Source: Marinobacterium lacunae
GTDB taxonomy: Bacteria > Pseudomonadota > Gammaproteobacteria > Pseudomonadales > Balneatricaceae
Direction of reading: 5' to 3'
Length of the DNA: 64,000 nucleotides
Assembly: GCF_000705555.1 (NCBI RefSeq)
Contig: NZ_JMQN01000047.1
Location: 1-64,000 of the forward strand
Below the pieces are notes generated by a model. That model did no database searches. It was not told the origin of the DNA and saw nothing but the letters and a program-made list of their open reading frames with translations. Positions within the stretch are counted from its first letter, which is position 1. Every line of letters begins with the position of its first letter. The translations under genes were made by a program, and so were the position numbers. Below, one piece after another: positions 16,570-26,038 of the stretch.

Positions 16570-17630
16570 AGCGTGCCGACAGAGCCGTTCTCATTGACAT
16601 ACAGCCCGGTAGAGCGGATCTGGCCGCTGAGTTGGTCACCCTGGGTGTAGAGGGAGAAGGGCGTCTCGACTGAACCGAGGTACAGCGCGCCGACTCCTTT
16701 CTCCTGAAGGCTTGCATACTGGTCTTCGCCGTCTGCCGTTCTGATCCAGATCTGCAGGCGGCCGTAGATACTGTCGCCCTCGTCGATAAAACCGTTTCCA
16801 TCCTCATCGTAACGAGCCAGATCGGCAAAGCCGTTCCCGCTGATCGCGCCAAACATCTCCGAGCCATCGGTTGCTTTGCCGTCACCGTTCTTGTCCAGCA
16901 TCAGCAGGCCGCTGTTGGAGGAGAGCGCCTTGATATTGTCCTGCTTCCCGTCGGCATCGATATCGAAGCTCAGCGTTTCGGCGGTCAGCTCGGCGGCTTG
17001 TCCGTTAAAGTTGATCACCAGTGGGTCTTTCATCTGCACGCCGGCGGTTATCACCACGTTCTCGCGCTCGGTTCGGCTGTACTCCATGCGAAGATCCAGC
17101 GCGATATCGATGGTCTTGCCATCGGCGGTGGTGAGTTTGCCCACCGCCGAGAAGCGGCTCGACTCAGAAACGGATGTTTCCTTGCTCCACTCGTACCGCA
17201 TGCCGGTCTGGCCAGCGGTGGGCTCCGGTGCGGCCGTACCGGAATCCGGTAGCGTCACCTCCACAGGCTGGGCGTCTGTCTTAAGATCACTGGCGTCGAA
17301 CAGCCTGATCTCGCGATTGCTGAACGTACTGACAATGGCGGCGAGCAGACGGATACGCGGCTCGGTTGAATCAAAATCCACAATCTTCTCATCAGTGTCG
17401 GCCGCCTCGGGCTGCGTCACCGGCTGCGGCGGCGTGCGCTCGATACGGGCCTCGGCGGTGGAGACATCCACTCTGAGTGAAGAACCGGAGTGCTCCCGCG
17501 TGACGGACCCCGTCAGATGAACATTGCCCTGTGCATCGGCCTGATAATGTTGCAGTGATTCGCGCTCATTCACGCGCTGCTGCTGATGGTGGGCGGCACT
17601 CATGCCGATCTGGCTACTGTTGATGATCAT
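16545..17630 (-). CDS. EF-hand-like calcium-binding protein (VCBS/RTX-associated type)
   Basis: About 361 residues. The C-terminal half has three aspartate-rich loops of EF-hand or dockerin type: D-I-D-A-D-G-K-Q-D, L-D-K-N-G-D-G-K-A-T-D-G-S-E and Y-D-E-D-G-N-G-F-I-D-E-G-D. There is no signal peptide or membrane segment. The N-terminal half is low in hydrophobic residues and probably flexible. Proteins with the N-G-D-G-x-x-T-D-G-S-E loop are common in marine gammaproteobacteria and have no assigned function. I start at ATG 17630 because the upstream extension to 17729 has no ribosome site. Its 3' end is the apparent insertion site of the defence island. Confidence 0.7.
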   Translation of the reverse strand: MIINSSQIGMSAAHHQQQRVNERESLQHYQADAQGNVHLTGSVTREHSGSSLRVDVSTAEARIERTPPQPVTQPEAADTDEKIVDFDSTEPRIRLLAAIVSTFSNREIRLFDASDLKTDAQPVEVTLPDSGTAAPEPTAGQTGMRYEWSKETSVSESSRFSAVGKLTTADGKTIDIALDLRMEYSRTERENVVITAGVQMKDPLVINFNGQAAELTAETLSFDIDADGKQDNIKALSSNSGLLMLDKNGDGKATDGSEMFGAISGNGFADLARYDEDGNGFIDEGDSIYGRLQIWIRTADGEDQYASLQEKGVGALYLGSVETPFSLYTQGDQLSGQIRSTGLYVNENGSVGTLQQIDLVV

Positions 17631-17702
17631 GACGTCGACACTCGGAGGAACAGAGTCGAGGTTATCGGCGATTCTGCTTAAAAATTGAGCAGAAATTATG
17701 CG

Positions 17703-17737
17703 GAAGAAAGGCAGCCCCTGAAGGGGCAAGGGCTGCC
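17703..17737 (-). terminator. Probable terminator after the flavohemoglobin gene
   Basis: Just past the hmp stop on the reverse strand, GGCAGCCC pairs with GGGCTGCC (17710-17717 and 17730-17737), with a nested CCCC/GGGG alternative, and is followed on the minus strand by a short run CTTTCTTCC. The weak T-run lowers confidence. Confidence 0.5.
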
Positions 17738-17749
17738 GGTGGCGCCGGG

Positions 17750-18937
17750 TCAGGCAACAGCGCCTGCGAGTTCCTCAAGCGGTCCGAAGAACTCGAAACG
17801 GATGCGCTCCTTGGGCACATTCAGCGCGCTGAGGCTCTGATAGCACGACTGCATGAAGGGTCTTGGGCCCAGGAAGTAGACATCGGGGCTTTTCTCCAGC
17901 GGCAGCAACGATGCCAGACGGGCCTGATCGAACATGCCGCTGGGTATCGCATGGTCGTGCGGCAGTGGTTCGCTGTAGCAATAGCTGACATGCAGGTTGT
18001 CGAACTCATCCTTGAGTGAGTCGACATCACTCTTAAAGGCGTGGGTCGCACTGTTCAGTGCGCCGTGAATGAAGTGAACCTCACGGCCCTGAGCCAGCGC
18101 CGGACGCAACATGCTCAGTGTGGGGGTAAGGCCCACGCCGCCGGAGAGTAGCACCAGAGGCCGATCACTTTCGTTGAGTACGAAATCGCCGCAGGGAGGT
18201 GTCAGGCGGACAATGTCGCCGGGGTTGAGATTGTCATGCAGGTGGTTTGATACAAGACCACCGGCTTCGCGCTTCACACTGATGCGGTAATAGGGTTTGT
18301 CCGGTGTGTCTGAGAGCGAGTAGTTGCGGCGGGTGGTCTGGCCGTCGATCTCGAGAATGATGGTGGTGTACTGGCCGGGCTTGAATGCGGCAACGGGCTG
18401 GCCGTCTACAGGCTCAAAGTAGAATGAGGTGATTACTTCACTCTCGCGTGTTTTGCCTACCAGCACGAACTCTCGCTCGCCCCGCCAGCCGCCTGTTTTG
18501 GCCTCGTTGGTACGATAGACGCCTTCCTCAGCGGTAATCAAGATATCCGCGAGCTGCTGGTACGCCTCACCCCAGGCGTTCAGCACTGCATCAGTGGCGG
18601 CCTCCCCGAGTACCTCCTTGATCGCAGCGAGCAGACACTCGCCAACGATGGGGTACTGCTCCGGCAGAATATTCAGCGAAGCGTGCTTGTGTACGATCAG
18701 GGATACTGCATCGCCGAGCAGCTCGAGACGATCGAGGTTGGCGGCGTAAGCAACAACGGCGTTGGCCAATGCCTGACGCTGGGTGCCCTGACTCTGGTGG
18801 GCCTGGTTGAAATAGGCTTTTACCTGCGGGTAGCGGGTGAACATCAGTGGGTAAAAAACCTCGGTGATGTCACGTGCTTTTTCCTTTACGGCGGGCAGGG
18901 TGGCGGCAACGATCTCCCGTGTTTGGTCTGACAGCAT
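17750..18937 (-). CDS. hmp: Flavohemoglobin, nitric oxide dioxygenase
   Basis: A 395-residue flavohemoglobin. The globin domain has the proximal-histidine region I-V-H-K-H-A-S-L-N-I-L-P-E-Q-Y. It is followed by an FAD domain (R-R-N-Y-S-L-S-D) and an NAD-binding domain (S-G-G-V-G-L-T-P). It converts NO and O2 to nitrate in the cytoplasm. ATG 18937 has a good AGGAGAGA ribosome site; the longer frame to 19051 would cover the promoter. A sigma-54 promoter and three NorR-type sites lie upstream, and norR is divergent, the same arrangement as fhp-fhpR in Pseudomonas. It may protect nitrogenase or respiration from NO. Confidence 0.95.
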   Translation of the reverse strand: MLSDQTREIVAATLPAVKEKARDITEVFYPLMFTRYPQVKAYFNQAHQSQGTQRQALANAVVAYAANLDRLELLGDAVSLIVHKHASLNILPEQYPIVGECLLAAIKEVLGEAATDAVLNAWGEAYQQLADILITAEEGVYRTNEAKTGGWRGEREFVLVGKTRESEVITSFYFEPVDGQPVAAFKPGQYTTIILEIDGQTTRRNYSLSDTPDKPYYRISVKREAGGLVSNHLHDNLNPGDIVRLTPPCGDFVLNESDRPLVLLSGGVGLTPTLSMLRPALAQGREVHFIHGALNSATHAFKSDVDSLKDEFDNLHVSYCYSEPLPHDHAIPSGMFDQARLASLLPLEKSPDVYFLGPRPFMQSCYQSLSALNVPKERIRFEFFGPLEELAGAVA

Positions 18938-18994
18938 AGATCTCTCCTGTTGTGGTTGCGGCGTTTTCGCCGGATCTTTGTTGCCTGACTGTAA

Positions 18995-19010
18995 AGCGGG
19001 AATCGTGCCA
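18995..19010 (-). promoter_or_regulatory. Sigma-54 promoter of hmp
   Basis: On the reverse strand TGGCACGATTCCCGCT has a perfect -24 box and the essential GC at -12 with correct spacing; the TT before it is replaced by CC. It lies 58 bases before the hmp start, in the place expected for a NorR-activated promoter. Confidence 0.65.
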
Positions 19011-19052
19011 GTTTTTAAAAGCTTGATTTTGCATGCATGTTTTGAAACCATT

Positions 19053-19108
19053 GTTTTTATGACGCTTTATCGGTTTTGTTAAATAAACAATGGTGTTGTC
19101 AAAATGAC
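19053..19108. promoter_or_regulatory. Three NorR binding sites (GT-N7-AC)
   Basis: GTTTTTATGAC (19053-19063), GTTAAATAAAC (19078-19088) and GTCAAAATGAC (19098-19108) each fit the NorR enhancer core GT-N7-AC; the last is the full GTCA-N3-TGAC form. Three spaced sites upstream of a sigma-54 promoter match the known E. coli arrangement. The third overlaps the first possible norR start codon. Confidence 0.7.
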
Positions 19109-20687
19109 ATCCTCTCCCATGGCGGACTCCATGATCTCGGTGGTGTCCGACCTCTCCCGCCAGATGACAGCCAACAGCCGGTATCAGCGGCTGTTGGATA
19201 GCATGCAGGGCCTTTTTCCCTGCGACGCGGTGGCTCTCTTGCAGCTGCGGGATACCACCTTGCATCCGGTGGCGGTGAGCGGGCTGTCGGACGATACGCT
19301 CGGGCGCACCTTTGTCGTTGAAGACCAGCCGAGGTTTGCGCGCATTCTACTCAGCCATGAGCCGGTTCGGTTCGAGGCTGGCTGCGAACTGCCTGATCCC
19401 TACGATGGCTTGATCGCGACAGCCGATAGTCCGCTGCATGTGCACGACTGTCTGGGTGTTGCGCTTTACATCGATGAACGGCCCTGGGGGCTGTTAACGC
19501 TGGATGCGCTCACCCCCGGAGTGTTCGACACCATCAATCCCACAGAGCTGCGCACCTTTATCCGACTGGCTGAGGCCACGATCCGGGTATCGACCCTGAT
19601 TCAATCCCTGCAGCGGCAGGTGGTCCGAGAGCACGAAGTGGCGCGCTTGCTGGCCGCCGACATGAGCCGAAGTGAGTTGATCGGCGAAAGCCCCGCCATC
19701 CGAGGACTGATAGAAGAGCTTGATGTTGTCGCACGCTCGGACCTTGCGGTGCTGATCAGCGGCGAAACCGGCACCGGAAAAGAGCTTGTGGCCAGGCACC
19801 TGCACGCGGCCTCAAGCCGCGCCGATGCGCCATTGGTATACGTAAACTGTGCCGCATTGCCCGAGAATCTGGTTGAGAGCGAGCTATTCGGGCATACCAA
19901 GGGGGCTTTTTCCGGCGCCACTGGCACGCGCAGTGGCAAGTTCGAGCTGGCCGATGGCGGTACGCTGTTTCTCGACGAGATAGGCGAGATGCCACTGGCG
20001 ACACAACCCAAATTGCTGCGCGCCCTACAGGCAGGCGAGGTGCAGCGAGTCGGCAGCGATCGCTACCATCGGGTGGATGTGCGTGTGATTGCAGCGACCA
20101 ACCGCGATCTCAAACAGGAGGTTGCAAGCGGGCGCTTTCGTGCCGATCTCTATCATCGCCTGAGTGTCTATCCGGTACTGGTGCCGCCTCTGCGAGAGCG
20201 TGGGCGGGATATTCTGCTGCTGGCCGGACATTTTCTGGAGCTGAACAGACGCAATCTCGGGCTTGGCGCCTTGCGTCTGGATCGAAGCGCGCGTGAAGCT
20301 CTGCTCGCCCATGACTGGCCCGGTAATGTACGTGAACTGGAGCACCTGATCAGCCGTGCGGTGTTGCGTCTGTCGGCTACGCACCGAAAGCCCGGCAAGG
20401 TGCTCAGTTTGACCGCCGAGTTGCTGGCGCTGCCGTGCGATTCAACGACTCCAGTGCTGCTCTCTGACGTCACCGAGTATCAACAACGTTCACCCGGTAC
20501 GCCCTCTGTTTTGAGCCTTCGGGAGGCAACCGATCAATTCCAGCGCGAACTTGTCTGCCGCGTTTTGCGACGCAAGGGGTATAACCGGACCGCCTGTGCC
20601 CGCGAGCTCAGTGTTGATCCGGGCAACTTCACCCGGCTGTTAAAGCGGCTGGGCGTGGATGTCGAGGAGATGAAACGTGAAGTCTGA
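19104..20687 (+). CDS. norR: NorR/FhpR, nitric oxide-responsive sigma-54 activator
   Basis: A 527-residue enhancer-binding protein: N-terminal GAF domain (about 20-170) with E-L-P-D-P-Y-D-G-L as in NorR, AAA+ domain with Walker A G-E-T-G-T-G-K-E (220-227) and Walker B D-E-I-G-E-M, and a C-terminal Fis-type helix-turn-helix. NO binds a ferrous iron in the GAF domain and releases ATPase activity. The sigma-54 contact loop reads GAFSGA (267-272) instead of GAFTGA. The ATG at 19104 lies inside a NorR site and lacks a ribosome site, so translation may start at 19119 or 19131. It is divergent from hmp, its likely target. Confidence 0.93.
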   Translation: MTSSPMADSMISVVSDLSRQMTANSRYQRLLDSMQGLFPCDAVALLQLRDTTLHPVAVSGLSDDTLGRTFVVEDQPRFARILLSHEPVRFEAGCELPDPYDGLIATADSPLHVHDCLGVALYIDERPWGLLTLDALTPGVFDTINPTELRTFIRLAEATIRVSTLIQSLQRQVVREHEVARLLAADMSRSELIGESPAIRGLIEELDVVARSDLAVLISGETGTGKELVARHLHAASSRADAPLVYVNCAALPENLVESELFGHTKGAFSGATGTRSGKFELADGGTLFLDEIGEMPLATQPKLLRALQAGEVQRVGSDRYHRVDVRVIAATNRDLKQEVASGRFRADLYHRLSVYPVLVPPLRERGRDILLLAGHFLELNRRNLGLGALRLDRSAREALLAHDWPGNVRELEHLISRAVLRLSATHRKPGKVLSLTAELLALPCDSTTPVLLSDVTEYQQRSPGTPSVLSLREATDQFQRELVCRVLRRKGYNRTACARELSVDPGNFTRLLKRLGVDVEEMKREV

Positions 20688-21633
20688 ACGGGATGAATCC
20701 CGGTTGAGAGCGCTGCTTGGCCTTGGTGAGAACACCACAAGCCACAACGAGAAACTGATCTCGGGGTTTGGGGCGATGCTCAGTATCTTTTTGGTGTACT
20801 ACATCTCGCACTGGTATCTGGGCAGTCACAGCGGTGCGATGATGGTCGCATCCATGGGGGCGACAGCGGTGCTGCTCTTCGCTGTGCCCCATGGCACGCT
20901 CTCACAACCCTGGGCTGTGCTGGTGGGGCATACGGTATCCGGCGCCATCGGTGTAACCTGCCAGATACTGATGCCCGACAACCCGATGACGCCCGCTCTG
21001 GCGGTGGGGCTGTCGGTAGGAGCCATGCACTATCTGCGCTGTATCCATCCGCCGGGAGGTGCGACGGCCCTGACAGCCGTTGTCGGTGGCGATGCGGTGC
21101 ATGCGCTGGGTTACGCCTACCTGCTGACACCGGTGCTGCTTAATCTGTTCTGCATGCTCGGCGTGGCGGTGGTGTTCAACGCGTTCTTTCCCTGGCGTCG
21201 CTATCCCGCGGTGCTGGCGCGGCGGCCCGAACACGCTGACCTGCCAGTGATGGACCGGCAGAGCAGTATGCTTACGCATGAAGACCTTGCAGCGGCGATG
21301 GAAAAGATTAACTCCTACGTGGACGTCACCTCCGAAGAGCTGGCGGAACTGTTCGACCTGGCGGTCGAGCATGCCACACAGTCACAACCGCATACGCATC
21401 CGTTGACCATTGGCGGCTATTACAGCAACGGCTCGTTTGGCGCCCAATGGGCGGTACGCGAAATACTCGATGGCCCTGATGACATGGATGCCGACCGGGA
21501 CAGACTGGTGTTCAAAACAGTCGCCGGAGCCGGTAGCTACGAAACCGGCAGCTGTACGTTGCGCGAGTTTCGCGAATGGGCTAGGTTTCCCGTGGAATTC
21601 ACTGGCGAGCGCTGGGTGCGCCGCCACACCTGA
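20677..21633 (+). CDS. HPP-family integral membrane protein with C-terminal soluble domain
   Basis: A 318-residue protein. The first half has about four to five hydrophobic segments and the family signature R-C-I-H-P-P-G-G-A-T-A-L. The second half is soluble and hydrophilic, with no clear CBS domain. HPP proteins have been linked to nitrite transport in plants and cyanobacteria. It starts at GTG 20677 with GAGGAG seven bases upstream, inside the norR coding end (11-base overlap), so it is coupled to norR. A role in handling nitrite or nitrate made during NO detoxification would fit but is inferred. Confidence 0.85.
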   Translation: MKSERDESRLRALLGLGENTTSHNEKLISGFGAMLSIFLVYYISHWYLGSHSGAMMVASMGATAVLLFAVPHGTLSQPWAVLVGHTVSGAIGVTCQILMPDNPMTPALAVGLSVGAMHYLRCIHPPGGATALTAVVGGDAVHALGYAYLLTPVLLNLFCMLGVAVVFNAFFPWRRYPAVLARRPEHADLPVMDRQSSMLTHEDLAAAMEKINSYVDVTSEELAELFDLAVEHATQSQPHTHPLTIGGYYSNGSFGAQWAVREILDGPDDMDADRDRLVFKTVAGAGSYETGSCTLREFREWARFPVEFTGERWVRRHT

Positions 21634-21718
21634 AGCAAGTTACTGAAAGCTGGGAATCCAGAGCTGGAATCGCAATGGCGAGAAGTGGCGTCTGGAGTTG
21701 CGTCAATCTGGAGAGAAT

Positions 21719-22147
21719 ATGGACATGCTCGCCACTGTATTTTTGGTTATATCCTTTATGGCTTTGGCTCTTTTACACCTGTACTGGGCACTCGGTGGCG
21801 AGTTTGGTGTAACGGCTGCACTGCCTGAAGCCAATGGTGCGCCGCTGTTTAAGCCGGATCTGTGGGCTACGTTGTTGATTGCGCTGCTGTTGGTGGCATT
21901 TGCAGGTCTTGCCGGGCTATTGGGGCTTGATACCGGAATATCCGAATCGCACCTTGGCCTTGCGGCGTATGCCGGTTTGGCTGTCGGGGGTGTGTTGCTG
22001 CTGAGGGCGATCGGTGAGACGCGGTATGTGGGTTTCTTAAAGCGGGTGAAGGGTACGCGTTTTGCGCGGTATGACACCTGGTTGTACTCGCCTTTTTGTC
22101 TGCTGGCGGGTTTGGCATTCCTGCATTTGGCATGGGGTAGGGTATAG
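21719..22147 (+). CDS. DUF3995-family membrane protein
   Basis: A 142-residue protein with four predicted membrane helices and an L-H-L-Y-W-A-L-G-G motif near the N-terminus that is typical of DUF3995. A matching L-H-L-A-W-G block ends the protein. ATG 21719 follows a GGAGAG site. It lies 85 bases after the HPP gene on the same strand and ends facing the SIR2-like gene, with an 11-bp hairpin between them. Function unknown. Confidence 0.75.
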   Translation: MDMLATVFLVISFMALALLHLYWALGGEFGVTAALPEANGAPLFKPDLWATLLIALLLVAFAGLAGLLGLDTGISESHLGLAAYAGLAVGGVLLLRAIGETRYVGFLKRVKGTRFARYDTWLYSPFCLLAGLAFLHLAWGRV

Positions 22148-22154
22148 CCTGAAA

Positions 22155-22185
22155 GCTGGCTCCTGTCGACCGAGCAGGAGCCAGC
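22155..22185. terminator. Hairpin between convergent DUF3995 and SIR2-like genes
   Basis: A perfect 11-bp stem, GCTGGCTCCTG and CAGGAGCCAGC, with a nine-base loop occupies the gap between two convergent stops. It has no strong T-run on either side. A bidirectional terminator is the likely role. Confidence 0.55.
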
Positions 22186-22191
22186 GGCTTA

Positions 22192-23031
22192 TCAGGCCAG
22201 TGCGAGGGCGGCTTTTGTGCCGATCAGGGCGTCCCAGTCCTCTTCGATAATCTCAATCTTCTTCAGTTTGCAGAAACGGCGCTCCTTGTCGGTGGGCTCG
22301 GGTATAAAGGCCCAGCCCGCCGGTTCGTCCGCGGCGTAGATAATGTCGCTCATCACCATGCGTTCGGTGTCGCGGTTAAAGCGCATGCCAAGAAACAGGT
22401 ACTGCTTATGTTGGCGGTACTCTTTCAGAAATGCAGGAATGGCAAACCCGCCCATCAACTCTGTTATGTAATCGACAAAATCCGCATCGGCAGCGATGTA
22501 GTTGGCCTCGGGCTTAGGTGCACCGTGGGGCTTGAACAGGATCGGTAGGGCCGGATTTACTGCCTCAAGCGCAATCTCCTTGTAGATGCTGCCGTCATAA
22601 TGAAACAGCTTGAAGCGGTATTCGCTGGCCATGATTCGGGCCACGCCCATGATCAGGGTGTGCTCGGTGTCGGCGTAACTGTCCAGCAGTTGCGTATCGC
22701 GGTTGATGTCGACCACGTAGTTTGGCTTCAGTGCTGCCAGCCAGTCATGCAGTTGGCCGCGGCTCCACTGCTTTTCTCCATAGGTTTCGTTGAGAAAACG
22801 TGTCACGAAACTGCGGCCTTTTTTGTTCTCCATGCTCATGGCGGCACGGGGGAATTCGTACATCAGGCGCGGTGCCATCGGTTGGCCGCCGTTCATGGCC
22901 AGTATCAGGCTGTCGCTGTCGGCTGGGATGGGGCTGCCATCCAGTCGATTGGTGACATCCTTGAGCGCGCCTGCGCCGAGATAGGGGACAATCTGTCCGC
23001 TCTTAATACCGTCTGTTAGCTCTTCGTACAT
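22192..23031 (-). CDS. SIR2-like domain protein upstream of nifH
   Basis: A 279-residue protein of the SIR2_2 type. It opens with G-Q-I-V-P-Y-L-G-A-G-A-L, the NAD-binding glycine motif, and later has V-V-D-I-N-R-D-T-Q-L-L-D, L-F-K-P-H-G-A-P with the conserved histidine, and Y-L-F-L-G-M-R-F-N-R-D-T-E. SIR2 folds bind NAD and act as deacylases, ADP-ribosyl transferases or NAD hydrolases. ATG 23031 has AGGAAGG upstream. It is divergent from nifH and shares its 444-base control region. Whether it modifies nitrogenase, serves in phage defence, or is a chance neighbour is unknown. Confidence 0.75.
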   Translation of the reverse strand: MYEELTDGIKSGQIVPYLGAGALKDVTNRLDGSPIPADSDSLILAMNGGQPMAPRLMYEFPRAAMSMENKKGRSFVTRFLNETYGEKQWSRGQLHDWLAALKPNYVVDINRDTQLLDSYADTEHTLIMGVARIMASEYRFKLFHYDGSIYKEIALEAVNPALPILFKPHGAPKPEANYIAADADFVDYITELMGGFAIPAFLKEYRQHKQYLFLGMRFNRDTERMVMSDIIYAADEPAGWAFIPEPTDKERRFCKLKKIEIIEEDWDALIGTKAALALA

Positions 23032-23205
23032 GGCTTTACCTTCCTGAGAGGGAGTGTGTGGGTCGCGCCGCGCCACCGGTTCTCGTATTACGGATGGAAA
23101 CGGGCCCTTCTCAAGCGTCTGCAATAGTTACGCCACGCATAAGTTATTGATATTCAGAATTTATTTGTGAACGTTGCCACACATGTCACGGGCGATGTTG
23201 TGCTT

Positions 23206-23221
23206 TGTCGCATTTTCGACA
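23206..23221 (+). promoter_or_regulatory. NifA upstream activator site 1 for nifH
   Basis: TGTCGCATTTTCGACA fits TGT-N10-ACA exactly. It is the most distal of three sites, 161 bp upstream of the -24 box. Confidence 0.8.
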
Positions 23222-23253
23222 GCTGATTTTGGCCTGACAAAGAGAAGGGTTTT

Positions 23254-23269
23254 TGTTGGTGTTCCGACA
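23254..23269 (+). promoter_or_regulatory. NifA upstream activator site 2 for nifH
   Basis: TGTTGGTGTTCCGACA fits TGT-N10-ACA and lies 113 bp upstream of the -24 box. Confidence 0.75.
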
Positions 23270-23283
23270 GCCGGGGGCTGATT

Positions 23284-23299
23284 TGTCGGGTCGAAAACA
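23284..23299 (+). promoter_or_regulatory. NifA upstream activator site 3 for nifH
   Basis: TGTCGGGTCGAAAACA fits TGT-N10-ACA and lies 83 bp upstream of the -24 box. The AT-rich stretch between it and the promoter (about 23320-23356) is where an IHF bend would be expected. Confidence 0.8.
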
Positions 23300-23346
23300 G
23301 CCACACGATCCCGCTGATGAGTAAAAAGTATTTATAAAACAAATAG

Positions 23347-24351
<1,005 letters not shown>

Positions 24352-24373
24352 GTACTGCACGTTGTCGGCAGGA

Positions 24374-24395
24374 CGGGCAACCTGATGGTTGCCCG
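24374..24395 (+). promoter_or_regulatory. Stem-loop between nifH and nifD
   Basis: CGGGCAACC pairs with GGTTGCCCG around TGAT, a perfect 9-bp stem with no T-run after it. Intercistronic hairpins after nifH stabilise or partly terminate the message in other diazotrophs and raise the NifH to NifDK ratio. The structure is seen; the effect is inferred. Confidence 0.65.
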
Positions 24396-24460
24396 CTCCG
24401 AGGACGAACATGGGGCGGATTAGCCTCTGTTCGCAACCCAACATGTAAAGGAGACAGGTT

Positions 24461-25942
24461 ATGTCTGTCATGTCACGCGAAGAGACCGAAGCGCTTATTA
24501 ACGAAGTGCTCGAAGTCTATCCTGCTAAAGCCAAGAAAGATCGTGCCAAGCACCTGACCGTCAACGACCATGAGGTCGAGCAGTCCAAGAAGTGCATCAC
24601 GTCCAACAAGAAATCCCTGCCGGGTGTGATGACCATTCGTGGTTGCGCCTATGCCGGTTCCAAAGGTGTGGTCTGGGGTCCGATCAAGGACATGATCCAC
24701 ATCTCTCATGGCCCGGTTGGCTGTGGTCAGTACTCCCGTAACGGGCGTCGCAACTATTACATCGGCACCACCGGCATCAACGCCTTCGTGACCATGAACT
24801 TCACCTCTGATTTTCAGGAGAAGGACATCGTATTCGGCGGTGACAAGAAGCTGGCCAAACTGCTGGAAGAGGTCGAAACCCTGTTCCCGCTGAACAAGGG
24901 CGTGTCTATCCAGTCCGAGTGTCCGATCGGTCTGATCGGTGACGACATCGAAGCCGTTGCCAAGAAGGCGACTGCGACAACCGGCAAGACTGTTGTACCG
25001 GTACGTTGCGAAGGCTTCCGCGGTGTATCCCAGTCACTGGGGCACCATATCGCCAACGACGCTGTACGTGACTGGGCGCTGGATAAGCGTGACGACGACA
25101 ACAGCTTCCAGACTACTCCGTACGACGTTGCCATCATCGGTGACTACAACATCGGTGGTGACGCCTGGTCTTCCCGCATTCTGCTCGAAGAGATGGGTCT
25201 GCGCGTTGTGGCTCAGTGGTCCGGTGATGGCACCATCGCCGAGATGGAGCTGACGCCGAAGGTGAAGCTGAACCTGGTGCACTGCTACCGCTCGATGAAC
25301 TACATCTCTCGTCACATGGAAGAGAAGTACGGCATTCCTTGGGTTGAGTACAACTTCTTCGGTCCGACCAAGACTGACGAATCTCTGCGCAAGATCGCCT
25401 CTTTCTTCGACGAGTCTATCCAGAAGAAAGCCGAAGAGGTGATCGCTAAGTACAAGGCTGAGTACAACGCGGTCATCGAGAAGTTCAAGCCGCGCCTGGA
25501 AGGCAAGAAGGTCATGCTGTACATCGGCGGTTTGCGTCCGCGTCATGTAATCGGCGCATACGAAGATCTGGGCATGGAAGTGGTCGGTACTGGTTACGAG
25601 TTCGCTCATAACGACGACTACGACCGCACCATCAAGGAGATGGGCAACGCAACCCTGATCTACGACGACGTGACCGGCTACGAGTTCGAAGAGTTCGTTA
25701 AGAAGGTCAAGCCGGACCTGATCGGTTCTGGTGTTAAAGAGAAGTACATCTTCCAGAAGATGGGTATTCCGTTCCGTCAGATGCACAGCTGGGACTACTC
25801 AGGCCCGTACCACGGCTACGATGGTTTCGCCATCTTTGCCCGTGATATGGACATGACGCTGAACAATCCGTGCTGGAAGAAACTCCAGGCTCCCTGGAAA
25901 GCGGAAGCGGCCGAAGAGGCTGCGGTTGCTGCCAGCGCCTGA
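24461..25942 (+). CDS. nifD: Nitrogenase molybdenum-iron protein alpha chain
   Basis: A 493-residue subunit that holds FeMo-co, the site of N2 reduction, and half of the P-cluster. P-cluster cysteines lie in [16 protein letters not shown] and Q-S-E-C-P-I-G. The cofactor ligands are the cysteine in [10 protein letters not shown] and the histidine in [12 protein letters not shown]. Length and motifs are those of the molybdenum enzyme, not the vanadium or iron-only forms. It follows nifH by 109 bases with AAGGAGA before ATG. Confidence 0.99.
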   Translation: MSVMSREETEALINEVLEVYPAKAKKDRAKHLTVNDHEVEQSKKCITSNKKSLPGVMTIRGCAYAGSKGVVWGPIKDMIHISHGPVGCGQYSRNGRRNYYIGTTGINAFVTMNFTSDFQEKDIVFGGDKKLAKLLEEVETLFPLNKGVSIQSECPIGLIGDDIEAVAKKATATTGKTVVPVRCEGFRGVSQSLGHHIANDAVRDWALDKRDDDNSFQTTPYDVAIIGDYNIGGDAWSSRILLEEMGLRVVAQWSGDGTIAEMELTPKVKLNLVHCYRSMNYISRHMEEKYGIPWVEYNFFGPTKTDESLRKIASFFDESIQKKAEEVIAKYKAEYNAVIEKFKPRLEGKKVMLYIGGLRPRHVIGAYEDLGMEVVGTGYEFAHNDDYDRTIKEMGNATLIYDDVTGYEFEEFVKKVKPDLIGSGVKEKYIFQKMGIPFRQMHSWDYSGPYHGYDGFAIFARDMDMTLNNPCWKKLQAPWKAEAAEEAAVAASA

Positions 25943-25955
25943 ACAGGCTGCTGAA

Positions 25956-25981
25956 GGTTCACGGCCAGTCGGTCGTGAACC
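25956..25981 (+). promoter_or_regulatory. Stem-loop between nifD and nifK
   Basis: GGTTCACG (25956-25963) pairs with CGTGAACC (25974-25981); with a G-U pair the stem extends to 11 bp around an AGTC loop. It sits 13 bases after the nifD stop and has no T-run, so message stabilisation is more likely than termination. Confidence 0.55.
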
Positions 25982-26038
25982 CCACACCCACTTTGACCCG
26001 CTTGTTCACGGATTAGTGGCGCGGGAGGAGAGAATGAA

